Shown in pieces: positions 33,040 to 42,974 of a stretch of 64,000 nucleotides of DNA. The translations under genes were made by a program, and so were the position numbers. The number at the start of each line of letters is the position of its first letter. Positions within the stretch are counted from its first letter, which is position 1. The notes beneath the pieces are model-generated. The model had not been told where the DNA came from. It saw only the letters and a program-made list of their open reading frames with translations, and did no database searches. Source of the stretch: Pseudocercospora fijiensis CIRAD86 (lineage: Eukaryota > Ascomycota > Dothideomycetes > Mycosphaerellales > Mycosphaerellaceae); the NCBI RefSeq assembly GCF_000340215.1, contig NW_006921533.1, positions 5,671,424 to 5,735,423 of the forward strand, read 5' to 3'.

Positions 33040-33503
33040 TCATTTTGTAGAGGAGCGTGGCGCTTGGTGTTGGCGCAGAGGATTGAGCATTTCGGATTTG
33101 GAAGCGTATGCGCTGCATAGAGCGAGGTTCTCGAGTCTTGATAAATATTTTTGTGAGGTCGTAGAATCTACTACGTATGCATGACAGTTCACACTAGGCC
33201 CTTGCCCGGTTACGAATCACAGTCGCTTCACGCGATATGCAATTGCTCCGGTCGTAAACTCGAACTCAGCGGAAGTCGAGAATGCCAAGAGATTTGGAGT
33301 GGTCACCGGGTGAGCTTCGAGGGCTTGTTGCGAATTCACTTTGGGGGAAGGGATAATTTCTGGATCTGACTTGCTATGCAATGTGTTTACAATGCGTTCG
33401 ACTGACTAGACTCCATAGGAAGCAACGACGAACGCTTATAGACTAAAGAGTCTCGAGAATTCCGAATCGTCAGACAAAGCTTACCCGACGACACATCGAC
33501 CTT
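33040..33503. other. Convergent intergenic region
   Basis: 464 bp between the stops of the Ash1-type gene (+) and the hydrolase gene (-). It presumably carries both 3' ends. A short plus-strand frame at 33181-33369 has no recognisable content. Confidence 0.5.
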
Positions 33504-34546
33504 CTACGCCACCTCAATCGCCTTTAACATATTCTGCCTCGTCAACTTCGAATACGTCGTGTTGGGCGCGTAGAGCATAAACGCATGTGGCTGTCCCGGG
33601 TAAACATGAAACTCCGTCGAAACATTCGCTTCGATGAGTCTCGAAGCGAACTTGACGTTCTCATGGATGAAAATGTCTAATTCTCCACAGTCGATGAATG
33701 TTGGCGGGAGCCCTGCCAGATTCTTGGCTCGTGCTGGGGCAGCATATTCATGGCCGGGCTGTGGATTCGGTGTGCCGGCTTGATCGCCTAAGAGCGCGGA
33801 CCAGCCTGTGATGTTGTCGTCGTAGGTCCATGTTGCGAAAGGGAGGAGGGCTGGTAAAGGTTTCGTGGTTCGATCGTCAAGCATTGGGAAAATTAGGATT
33901 TGCTTGAGGATTGGGGGCGAGAGGTTTTGGTCTCGAGCCATTAACGAGAGTCCGGCTTTTCTAGAATCTCAGCAAGCAAATTCATTCCTTCATTCCCACT
34001 TGCTTCGAAAGAAACGAACTTACCAGCCAACCCTCCACCTGCAGACTCCCCCATGACCACAATTTTCGCCGGATCAACTCCAAGCTTGGCAGCATTTCTA
34101 CTCAACCATTGAAGCCCACTCCAACAATCCGTGACCGGTATAGGATGCGGATACTCCGGAGCAAGTCGATATCCCACCGCAAAAACCGGAATCCCACTCT
34201 GCTCACACTGGCTCGCGATGGATTTCTCAAACGCATCTACACTTCCAAGAATCATGCCGCCGCCGTGGATGTAGAATATCGCTTTTCCTGGTTTCGTGGG
34301 AGCAGCTCCTGCTTCTTTTCGGAACTCGGCTACTGTTATGCTGTGACCGTCGTGGGTTGGAATCGCGTGGTTTGTTCGAGTCACTCCGGCTACGTCTGGG
34401 GTTTGCCTGAGGATTGAGGCGAGGGATTTGTTTCCTAATTCTCGGCGTGAGAGGGCATCTCCGGGGGGGAATTTTGGTCTTGCTGCTAGTATTTCTGCGA
34501 GGGGTTCGAGAGCTGCTGCGTATTCTGGGTCGTAGGCTAATGGCAT
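33504..34546 (-). CDS. Alpha/beta hydrolase (fold-3, hormone-sensitive-lipase type esterase)
   Basis: A predicted esterase or lipase of the HSL family. Two exons on the minus strand, 34546-34024 and 33955-33504, encode 324 residues; the 68-bp intron (donor GTAAGT, acceptor AAAG) restores GESAGGGLAAGLSLMARDQN across the junction. The HGGG oxyanion-hole motif lies at 94-97 (FYIHGGGMILGS), the nucleophile elbow GESAG at 166-170 with Ser168, the acid in CGELD (Asp268) and the catalytic His in GQPHAF (His298). YRLAPEYPHP is also family-typical. All catalytic residues are present, so it should be active. There is no signal peptide, so it is probably cytosolic. The leader just upstream of the ATG (34550-34575) is a run of CAA repeats, likely unstructured. 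The substrate is unknown. Confidence 0.93.
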
Positions 34547-35593
34547 TGTTGCTTGTTGTTGTTGTTGTTTTCTTTGGTTTGTTTGTTAGAGTACTGAATT
34601 GATGTTGTGGAGATAGATATGGAGAAGTGAGGTATCTTCTAATGTTGACTTTCACTTTCATGGACTATGTAGGTGAGATCGAATGGTGCATGCATTGGTA
34701 AGTAGCTCTGGATATGGAACCAATGATCGACGAAAACGAGGGGTTCCACAATACACGGCAGTGAGAAATATTACAGTACCTTTTGGAAAGCCGAGGATAG
34801 GACTTCATGAGTGATTGGTTAGTGCGGATATGTCAGCAAGAGAGACGCACAGACGCACTTTAATCAGGCGTCTGAGAATGAGGAGGCAGGAGTGGTCGTG
34901 ATTTATCCCGTGAGAGCTGCCCGATTTTGTCATTTGAGGCAACTGCCAAGGATTTCCAACTTCAAGGGAAGGAAGGGCTGCATGCTCCTTTATCGACATG
35001 ATGAATGGAAGCATCAAGCAATGAAAGACATGCAGAATCAGCGCTGCAATCACGAAGATGCAAAAAGTTCCCAATACACCCACCGTATGCGTGTGAAAGT
35101 TTTCCGGCACATCGCATCTTCTAACCATCCCAGTTGCTCTATGCTTTATAATCTTGGCGCGCATCTCCATCTCCATCCCTCATCTCTCTCACCCAATTTT
35201 CTTATCCCAATCACGAGAATTCCAGACTGGCGAGACTCGGTTAGCAAGAACCTCTATACATACTACGTGTAGTGGGGGAATTTGTGTGGGAGAGTAGCTT
35301 TCAGAATCTGAGCGCATTTTTGATTACCGATGTGGTCGCCATCTGGGCGCTTGATCTCGTTCGTGGCCTATGTCAAGTTCAAAGTGAGAAGGTAGACGTT
35401 TCTTCGGATGCCACGCGAGCACTGGATTTGGGTTGCTGCGGCTGCGGCTTGGCTGCTGATTGCTGGGTAGGGAGTGTTGTTTGAGTAGACTGGTGCTGCT
35501 TGGCGAAAGACTCTTGAGAAGTCAAGGGTGTTCCTTTAGCGAAATGAGTCTGCTCTACGTGTGAAGTGGAACGGTTTTGCTCTTTAGACGTTG
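34547..35593. other. Intergenic region with no firm gene
   Basis: About 1.05 kb. It begins with the CAA-repeat leader of the hydrolase gene. A minus-strand frame at 34805-35176 (123 codons) has one hydrophobic stretch but no recognisable motif or splice support, and an overlapping plus-strand frame is equally unconvincing. I annotate neither. Confidence 0.45.
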
Positions 35594-36262
35594 TTAGATC
35601 GATGAAGACTGGTTGATCCGGGCTCCGATGTGGCTATCAGATCGGAGCGGAGTAGCGGACCGAGCAGAATCGGTCGCTCCAGCGAAGAAAGGGTTAGCCG
35701 ACGCTTCAGGCATTCGAGTCTTGTCGCCGTAATTTTCGCAGGTGGCCTCGGTCATGCCAACATCTTCCTGCTCTCCAGTAGATTGCCATGCTCCACTGTC
35801 GAAGTCCGCGGCAGGTCCGTACATCTCCTTCATGAGATTATCGAGGTATGCTTCCTCATCAGGACGAAGTAGGCCGTCAAAGATACCTTCAGTCGATGGC
35901 GTTTCGCGAGACATTGCGCTGTTCGGAGTTGGCGCTTTTTGGCCTCAATTGCGAAAGGTGGAGTCGAGGTGGTCACTGTTGGTGCAGTCGCATTAGAACT
36001 TTCGTGCTACGGGTCTTAGTGTAAGGGACCTTCAAGTTTTGTGATTCCGTAGGTTGGAAGTCGCGTCGTTAAAAATAAGTGTGGATGTTGAAAAGGCAGA
36101 AGCATTCACTTGCCAATCTTCACATGTACCTAGCATGGCTCCTTCCAACGGAGACATCGTGAATGGCACCATTTTGAACAAAGCATTGATGTCAAAATCG
36201 GGCTTTTTCGAAGTCTCATCAGGCGACCATGAGAAGACAGGAGACGGGGGTCCAGAGGCCAT
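35594..36262 (-). CDS. Putative small protein, three exons, unrecognised
   Basis: A gene model inferred from splice sites. Exon 1 is 36262-36110 (MASGPPSPVFSWSPDETS...), exon 2 is 36006-35887, and exon 3 is 35827-35594, giving 168 residues. All junctions are phase 0: donor GTGAAT to acceptor CCCGTAG, and donor GTATCT to acceptor CATGAAG. Exon 2 reads HESSNATAPTVTTSTPPF and then a basic helix (AIEAKKRQLRTAQCLAK). Exon 3 is acidic and Ser/Ala-rich. An alternative is that the third exon extends upstream without the second intron, reading STEGIFDGLLRPDEEAYL in the same frame; that version is also protein-like. I do not recognise the family. The basic-then-acidic composition could suit a nuclear protein. 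The existence of some gene here is more likely than this exact structure. Confidence 0.42.
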
Positions 36263-36768
36263 GCTCTGCCTACTGCTGCTGCACGGAGGATGTCGAAAGT
36301 TCATCCGGCAAGTAGTGTAGTGTAGCAGGAACGAAAGCGGATCATAGCCTATGTCCTTTCGAATGAACAGCCTTTGCGTATAGAAGGACGTTGGCGGAGC
36401 GTAGTCTAGTGCATGATTGGTATTCAATGGCCATTTGTTCAGATAAGAATTGCTGACGCGCTATGTCCAGACTGTAGCAATTCATGGTAGCATGGCAAGT
36501 TGATTGCTGTTCCTTTGCACGAAAATAGTGCTTACGGTCAGACCACGTCTGCCGGATGATACCGAAGCATCGGTATAGACTTCGAATCGCGAAGCCCTGT
36601 ACAGCAGCAGACAGGAGTGACGTGTCATCAAGTAATTTTCCGCCGCGCATCTGGCGCAATCCTTCCAAGCTGGAGTCTCAAAGTGAGTATCAAGCCTATC
36701 ATACAAAGCAATTGCCGCTCGAAGACGCAAGTCATTCAAGACGCGACGTCCACGATAAGCATTCGTTC
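36263..36768. other. Intergenic region downstream of the Asterix gene
   Basis: About 506 bp between two minus-strand genes. Long apparent frames on both strands here are continuations or shadows of the Asterix exons and carry no recognisable sequence of their own. Confidence 0.45.
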
Positions 36769-37428
36769 TCACGGAGCTGGGGCGGGCGGTCCGCTGCTTG
36801 TGGCGGGGCGACCAGGAGTTGGTGGCATGAACAAAGGCATATATCCCTGCAAAGCAAATCAACACGATTGAACCTTCAAGCTTCTGCCGTTCAGGAGATG
36901 GAACGTACAACGCCCAAAGACAGAAGTGCCATCAAAACCTGGAAATAAGCGGGCGAGGACGAGGCAGCTTTCTGTGCTGGGGTCTCGGCCAGCCAGGTCT
37001 GTAGGGCGAATAGCACGGAGGTCCATCCAAGCAATCTGTCAACAAAGGTCTTTGTCAGAGTGTGCTGATGTCGAGACGAAGCATGTGGCATACTTGTTTC
37101 TTGTGAACATCTGCAGCAGTGGATCAGCGGAGGTATGCGAGCGAGCGTCAGGTGTGCGAGGCTGTACTCACGGCCGCCATGGGCAGGGTGCTGCTCATTG
37201 TGCCTGGATTCATGCATCAGACGGGTTCGGATTATCAGACCGATATGATCTGTGGCGGCGGCTCACTCTGGAAATCATTGCTGTCCTTGTTCTCGGGCTC
37301 ACTGTAAGGGACGACTGTGTGGCAGCGTGTCAGCCGAGAGTGCACTTCATTCCGCACATGACCGCTGAATCTCATGATCCTGCGCACATACTGAGCTGCT
37401 GTCGCCGCATGTCCCGCTTGGCCGCCAT
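36769..37428 (-). CDS. Asterix / PAT10 (UPF0139) family ER translocon-associated protein
   Basis: A small ER membrane protein of the Asterix (WDR83OS) family. In animals, Asterix with CCDC47 forms the PAT complex, which binds nascent membrane-protein helices at the Sec61 translocon. Six minus-strand exons: 37428-37392, 37314-37267, 37203-37172, 37110-37094 (17 nt), 37035-36909 and 36846-36769, total 339 nt, 112 residues. The introns are 77, 63, 61, 58 and 62 bp, with donors GTATGT, GTGAGC, GTGAGT, GTATGC and GTACGT and acceptors all ending AG after CTGAC-like branches. The spliced protein reads MAAKRDMRRQQL, IVPYSEPENKDSNDFQ, MSSTLPMAAMFTRNK, GWTSVLFALQTWLAET and GYMPLFMPPTPGRP, in the family's order with its 'MFTRNK', 'W-S-V-L-F-x-x-Q-x-W-L' and 'YMPxFMPPP' landmarks. 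Two or three membrane helices fit. It is divergent from Med12. All phases close, and length fits the family. Each exon boundary is by eye. Confidence 0.85.
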
Positions 37429-38133
37429 TGTGCAGATGCGCGTTCGGGTGCGGATGCTTGGGTGTGAGAGAGATGGCAATGTGTGGCAAGTTTCGTCACG
37501 AGATGCGGCAGTTCAGTATGGCGTGTGTATGATGGGTGGCAGGGTGTGTGCTGACGGACGGAGCGCTGATGTGGAGAGAGGTCCGCGGGCGTGGTGGTCT
37601 TGGCGTCGTGAAGTCTCTCTCAACCAGCGGGAAGGAGCGACGAAACGAAGCTCAGGAAGGTGGGAATGCTTCTCAGGAAGGTGGGAATTCTTCTCAGGAA
37701 GGTGGGAAACTCGGACATTATTATTCTACCTCCGCGCGGATGATGATTAACATGTCTGCCTTAAATGAGGTGCTGGGTGGTGGTGAAGGCTGCTCCGCCT
37801 CATCGGTCGGTCATTGCATAGTTCTTTCGGGGCACGGCTTTGGGTTGACCAGCGGCCAGTCAACTCGCGCTTCCGTCCCTTTGTTGCCCAGGGTGTGATG
37901 TGACCGCCGGCTTGACCCTCGGGGCCGCGACCGCTGCACTACATCCCATCCCGTACCTGGCCTTCTGTCCCATTCCTACGCCTGCGCCCACGCCCACGCC
38001 TCTCTCTACACACATCTTGCCCTGCCCTACCAAATTATACTACTACTATTCGACCATGCACCACCCTACCACCTGCTAATCGACGTCTCGCCCGCGAGAT
38101 GATGCTCCGCCGAAACGAGCCTTGTCCCGTGCG
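37429..38133. promoter_or_regulatory. Divergent promoter region between Asterix (-) and Med12 (+)
   Basis: About 705 bp separates the two start codons. The Asterix-proximal half holds a 21-bp minisatellite (37651-37709). The Med12-proximal 200 bp are pyrimidine-rich (repeated CCCACGCC and CTCTCT) and contain two ATGs at 38099 and 38102 that are out of frame with Med12, so they would act as a short upstream reading frame if included in the transcript. Shared regulation of the pair is inference from geometry only. Confidence 0.55.
37651..37709. repeat. 21-bp minisatellite, 2.8 copies
   Basis: CTCAGGAAGGTGGGAATGCTT, then CTCAGGAAGGTGGGAATTCTT, then a partial CTCAGGAAGGTGGGAAA. It lies in the divergent promoter and retains CpA/TpG, so it has not been hit by RIP, as expected for an array this short. 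Confidence 0.9.
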
Positions 38134-41100
38134 ATGGATAATCGACCTCCGCTGGGCCTACAGAGACCACTGCCTCCCCAGCGTGCCCTGAGCGGCTCCT
38201 ATGCCATCCAACATGGCCTCAAGAGACCCACTCAACCCTCACGACTCAACAATGTCCGCTCCGTGTCGCACCCCGTCAATGTAGTCGACCTGACCCCCGA
38301 CCGAGCGAGAGTCGATGCGAAGAACGCAGCTGCCTTCCTAAACAATGCGGATAACCTCTACACCTCGCCACGTGTAATTCATCTCGACGATGACGACGAC
38401 GCCCCCGACAGTGACCGCCCTACGAAAAGAGCCAAGACAACCGGGCGTGACTTTCGCGCAGGAGGGAAGATACCCGAGGCCCAGCGCGATGCTGCCCATC
38501 AAGCACTACCAGGCTCGCCTCTACCTAGTCTACCACCGCGCAAGAATGTCATGGCAAGTCGAACCACTGCTCAGAGGAGCAGGCGGGCTGTGGTGGACAG
38601 GGCTGCGCGACGCGCAAATGGACTGGAGCCTCCATCCATCGCAACACGCCTACCTCCACCGAAGCTGGTGGCAGACTTTCATCCTTGGAATGGTCATCAT
38701 GCTGAAGACATCTTGACCGAGACAGTCGTGAAAGGCGGCTACTTCGACAAGGCGCCTGGGCCCAATTCTGCCGAAACGAGCTCCGCGAAACCAACAATAT
38801 GGAGCAACCTCAGTGCGAAGAACAACATGGGCCTGCAGACCCTCTCATACCTCTTCACATCAGTCATGGAAAAGAGACAAGCAATTGGAAGGGTTACGGC
38901 GCCATCGACATTCAAGCCGCCTCCTCGTGTCACAGTCACAGATACAAAGCGTGAGGCATGGCTGCGAGATCTTGCGAATCCTGATGTTCCACTACGAAAG
39001 CAGAGCAGAACCATCCCTCACGGCGTTCGCGGCAAGTCGCTCATGGAACAGTGTCTTGGCAAGGACATACCAATGCCTCGTGCAGTCTGGCTCGCCAAGT
39101 GTGTTGGCGCCAACGAATTACGAGCTTTCCGTCGAAAAGGTGTCAGTGGAGCTGCCGCTGCAACTGGCGAGGCGAAGTGGGTACGCGAGTGGACAGTCAG
39201 TGTCGAGCAATTCTTGGAAGGCGTCATTGCATGCTGTGGACAGCCAGCATGGCAATTGAAGATGGACTATGCCGTCAAGCTGGCAACCAGCTTTTATTCG
39301 GAAAGACTTTTGGAAAGAGATCATTACCTGCACTGGATAGTCACCTCGTTCGCACAAGCACCCCTGGAAAGACTACCCATTTGGATCATTCTTGCTCAGC
39401 TATACTGGAAAGACATTACCGCCTTTGGACGACGTGGAAGACATTTGGCAGAGGCGGCTTTGGAGAACCTACACACCATATCACAGCGTCACCTTCTCGT
39501 TAATGACACTTTGAAAGCTCGACTTCAGAAGCTGGTCATGATGCTGGCAGTCACCAATAGAGGCTGCCTGATTCTGCCCAAAACCTGGCAGAAGTATGCG
39601 TACCTACTGGCACCAAGAACCGCAACGCAAAACACACCCGCTCACAATATCCTGCGAAGAAACGCTCGTCTGATAGCACCACTTTTGAAGACACCACAGA
39701 ATACACGCTGCGCCCTGCTTCGACTCTACTCGATGCTGGATAGTGTGGCATTGTGCTTGGATGTGCCGAAGCTATCTGCCGCCTGTGTGGCTGCTATACG
39801 TGACAACAACAAGCTGGTGACGGCGCTCTTGAACTGGTCCGCTTCAGTATTCAGACCTGGACTTGGTCGCATCTACCTCGCCGCCCAGCTCATCTCGCAA
39901 CTTCGCAAAGACGGGCAAGATACCGACAGTGCCGTGCTCGGCTATCTCGGGTCAAACCCTGCTGCTTCTGTTGCCCCGGAACACGTGCACAGAGTTCTTG
40001 TCGAGCTAGTCCGGAGAGATGCATTCTCGGCGGGTCGCTACATGCAATGGCTGATTTCAAGCGGCATGCTCTCTGCTGGCTATGCATCTTCGATGGCAAC
40101 GGCATTATTGCCAATGCTACCCACCAGTGCTCTTTCTCCTCACCTGCTGAACACGCGACGGACCCTCATGAATCGTCTCAAAATGAGCTCAATTGGGGAT
40201 GAGGCTTTGCCTGATGTCGAAGCTGCCGTATTGTCAGCGGCGGAGAGTTTCGATGCTGGCACACAAGACATCATGTCGATGCTACAACAACTCTCTTCAT
40301 TCGCGAAGCTGGAGCTTGCAGAACGGATTGCGTCCAAAATTGTGGTTTGGGCGAAGGATGGTGGTATGTCGCTGTCATACTTCTGCTTTCTGCGGGAGGC
40401 GATGGAGACGACTGGCGACCTGCAAGCTCTAGCAACGATTTTGGAGGCATCGATTTACACAGACGACACTGCCTTGCTTGCGACTATTTGCGATACCACC
40501 AGCATGTATGGCAAAGCCTTTGCAGCGATCGGATGCCTCCAGTCTATGGTTGACCGGGTTTCGGAGCGGTACCGCATCTTACGTGCTCAACAAGCTCTCG
40601 ATAGGTCGTTCATCTTGGCTCTCACTGCTCTAATGAGTCGCTTACCCGAGAAAACTCAATTCATCAAATACTTGGACAGCGATCTGGCCATCTGCGATCA
40701 ACAGACCTCCTTGGCAGTATGTTCACCGGCATCCGACAATCTCATTAGCATGCAGGCTTCATCCCTTGATTCCGATGGCGACATCGACTCAGTCTTCGCC
40801 AGCGGGAACACGATGGACGAGCATCTCATGCAGCGTGTCTTCTCAAGGATCGTGCAACGTGCCAGCAAGCCTGGTGCTCAGATCAATCACTGTTCTACCA
40901 AAATCTGTAGCTGGCTGAATCAGCTTCGTGCTGTAGACGCAAACAATTTCGACAGCATGGCTAGGAGCTACACCGTTGCGGCTCTCAAGAACACCGGAGA
41001 GAACACCTCCATGCTCACCGTAGTCTGCGCTCTCGTGGCTAGCGGTTGCTTGCGATTCGACTCCATCGTCGACGTTGCAAAGGAGACTAAGTCGTCAGCT

Positions 41101-42459
41101 GCGGCTTCCTCGGCTCTTCGCCTGCTGTGTTCGACAACTATCATCAATACCGGGTTACACTCGGTCGAGGCATACCGATATCGAGTGCAGCAGAAGCGAT
41201 TTCGTCTTAGTTCTGCGGAGAAAGTCATTCCTCTTGTGGTCTTGGCAATCGAGGATCCAAGAGTAGCCATTGATGATGAGGGATTCCAGAACATGGTGAT
41301 GGAGTATGCCGTGTACAACTATGCGGATTGCATCCAAGCCTTGCGCGATGCATCCACTTCATCCGCATTCCTTGCGAATTGCGGTCGTATGGTGACCAAA
41401 ATGCTCAATCTTGGACGCAGCAGCAGCCAGGCAATCAGCTTGGATGTGAAGTCGATTGTAGCTCTTGCTGACCCGTTATCAGTCGTACAGTGCACCGGTG
41501 CGCTGGCGTTCCTCGCCAAGGCAGGAGTCGACAACGATACCGAGCTATTGCCTGCTGTGCTCGAAGCCATAGCCAACGGGTGCGAGGTGTGGCCCCAGCT
41601 CTTGGAAGGCGCCAGCCAGCAGACTATTGCGGGCATCTACAAATGGGCGAGAGAAGAAGTGCTCAACAACGCCTCAAAACAAGATGGAGTCGAATCGATG
41701 AGCAGAGAAGAGTTCAGTCGCGTCCTTGACATCCTCGATGTTGCACATCATGCAGCAAAAGGCGAAGACAGCAGCTCCATTATTGCTTCCGTCACTGAGA
41801 AGCTGAAGGGCTTGGAGTCACGATTGACTGGATTTGCCGAAGCTGTTGTCGAAGAGCGCCAACGAGTGATGTTCACACTACATGTACTGATGCACCTCAC
41901 CGTCCTGTACTCTTCGAGCGGCATATTGGACGACGCCGGAAAGCAGGGCCGTTGCAATCTTCTTGCAGCAGTTTGCATGATTCTGGTACATCCGGGCCTG
42001 CAGAGCCATCAGGAGATACTGGAATACATACACGACGCTGCCTCGACACTTGCAGATACGTTGCCGGCAGAGGTCCTGGTGAGCCTGGGACAAAGTTTAC
42101 TGCGCAACGGCAAAAACGACCCGAGACTAGCATGGATTTTAGGTACAACTTCACCGCCCGACGCATGGCTTGCATTGGTCTCTCAGCCGCTGCCTCAAGG
42201 GTCTTCGCAAGCACGAGCTTTGATCAAGCAGGCTGCCAATCAGCAACAGATGGCGGGGCGGGGGAACCTGCCCTCGCCGGTACAACAGCCCAGCAGCCTG
42301 CAGAAGGCAGCTGTAAGATCGGATGGTCGATCTCTTGCAGAGATGAAGACCATGCCATTTCCACTTCGAAGATGGGAAATTATGTCCGACGCAACACCAA
42401 TGGTGGGCGACAACGACACAAGTTTGAGTTTGAGTCTTTTCGGCGCAAGAAAGGTGTAA
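38134..42459 (+). CDS. MED12: Mediator complex subunit 12 (Med12/Srb8)
   Basis: An intronless gene for 1441 residues. Med12 is part of the Mediator kinase module with Med13, Cdk8 and cyclin C, and regulates RNA polymerase II transcription in the nucleus. The N-terminus MDNRPPLGLQRPLPPQRALS is typical of filamentous-fungal Med12. A region with VNVVDLTP and an acidic HLDDDDDAPDSD run precedes FHPWNGHHAEDILTETVVKG and NNMGLQTLSYLFTSVMEKRQ (about residues 190-255), the conserved Med12 N-terminal region that contacts the kinase. The rest is a long alpha-helical repeat-like body ending in SLSLFGARKV. The start is the ATG at 38134: an in-frame TTG lies four codons upstream, and two upstream ATGs are out of frame. 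Fungal Med12 proteins are commonly about 1400-1600 residues, so it appears full length. Confidence 0.92.
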   Translation: MDNRPPLGLQRPLPPQRALSGSYAIQHGLKRPTQPSRLNNVRSVSHPVNVVDLTPDRARVDAKNAAAFLNNADNLYTSPRVIHLDDDDDAPDSDRPTKRAKTTGRDFRAGGKIPEAQRDAAHQALPGSPLPSLPPRKNVMASRTTAQRSRRAVVDRAARRANGLEPPSIATRLPPPKLVADFHPWNGHHAEDILTETVVKGGYFDKAPGPNSAETSSAKPTIWSNLSAKNNMGLQTLSYLFTSVMEKRQAIGRVTAPSTFKPPPRVTVTDTKREAWLRDLANPDVPLRKQSRTIPHGVRGKSLMEQCLGKDIPMPRAVWLAKCVGANELRAFRRKGVSGAAAATGEAKWVREWTVSVEQFLEGVIACCGQPAWQLKMDYAVKLATSFYSERLLERDHYLHWIVTSFAQAPLERLPIWIILAQLYWKDITAFGRRGRHLAEAALENLHTISQRHLLVNDTLKARLQKLVMMLAVTNRGCLILPKTWQKYAYLLAPRTATQNTPAHNILRRNARLIAPLLKTPQNTRCALLRLYSMLDSVALCLDVPKLSAACVAAIRDNNKLVTALLNWSASVFRPGLGRIYLAAQLISQLRKDGQDTDSAVLGYLGSNPAASVAPEHVHRVLVELVRRDAFSAGRYMQWLISSGMLSAGYASSMATALLPMLPTSALSPHLLNTRRTLMNRLKMSSIGDEALPDVEAAVLSAAESFDAGTQDIMSMLQQLSSFAKLELAERIASKIVVWAKDGGMSLSYFCFLREAMETTGDLQALATILEASIYTDDTALLATICDTTSMYGKAFAAIGCLQSMVDRVSERYRILRAQQALDRSFILALTALMSRLPEKTQFIKYLDSDLAICDQQTSLAVCSPASDNLISMQASSLDSDGDIDSVFASGNTMDEHLMQRVFSRIVQRASKPGAQINHCSTKICSWLNQLRAVDANNFDSMARSYTVAALKNTGENTSMLTVVCALVASGCLRFDSIVDVAKETKSSAAASSALRLLCSTTIINTGLHSVEAYRYRVQQKRFRLSSAEKVIPLVVLAIEDPRVAIDDEGFQNMVMEYAVYNYADCIQALRDASTSSAFLANCGRMVTKMLNLGRSSSQAISLDVKSIVALADPLSVVQCTGALAFLAKAGVDNDTELLPAVLEAIANGCEVWPQLLEGASQQTIAGIYKWAREEVLNNASKQDGVESMSREEFSRVLDILDVAHHAAKGEDSSSIIASVTEKLKGLESRLTGFAEAVVEERQRVMFTLHVLMHLTVLYSSSGILDDAGKQGRCNLLAAVCMILVHPGLQSHQEILEYIHDAASTLADTLPAEVLVSLGQSLLRNGKNDPRLAWILGTTSPPDAWLALVSQPLPQGSSQARALIKQAANQQQMAGRGNLPSPVQQPSSLQKAAVRSDGRSLAEMKTMPFPLRRWEIMSDATPMVGDNDTSLSLSLFGARKV

Positions 42460-42974
42460 CATGGGACAGGATACCATTTATGAGGCATGATGATTCGGGT
42501 CTGGGACATTTGCATACGTGCGTATGGGTAACGTGAACGAAGGAATGGGAGAATCATCGGAGTTCTTCGTGTTCGGGTGCTGCGTTCAAGCGGCTTGAAA
42601 TTGTTTCCTGGTCATGGCGATCGTGAGCTTTCTGGCGCCAAGTATCATGTCATTTGAGGACGATGGGACACATGTGCCGTCCCGGGTAGAGAAGAGATTT
42701 ATGTTTTTCAAGATCTGTAAGATAAGTGGACAATGAACAGACATGTGCATGACAGCCGCCTGGCCTTTGCTTTATCACCTGCAATGATGAAGTCGGGACG
42801 GCATTACCTTCGCACCTGGCTCAAGTACGCGGGCGCCGCTGCTTCTTGCGAGTTGCCTCTTGCCTTACGGAGCCCTGACTTCCGTGGCCATGATCGTTGT
42901 TCGAAGATCCTTCTCATCTGCATTGTCGTCGCAATATTGATAACGGCATTTTTCCACGAAGCACGTGACAAACC
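42460..42974. other. Intergenic region, no gene seen
   Basis: 515 bp between two plus-strand genes. A frame opening at 42733 runs into the zinc-finger gene in another phase and has no recognisable content. Confidence 0.5.

Noticed and set aside
36482..36910. A 142-codon minus-strand frame with an apparent membrane segment
   Set aside because: It reads intron 5 and exon 6 of the Asterix gene in the wrong phase. The spliced model explains the sequence better.
36926..37750. A 274-codon plus-strand frame over the Asterix locus
   Set aside because: Antisense to the six-exon gene; Arg/Cys/Ser composition typical of shadow frames, and it runs into the 21-bp repeat.
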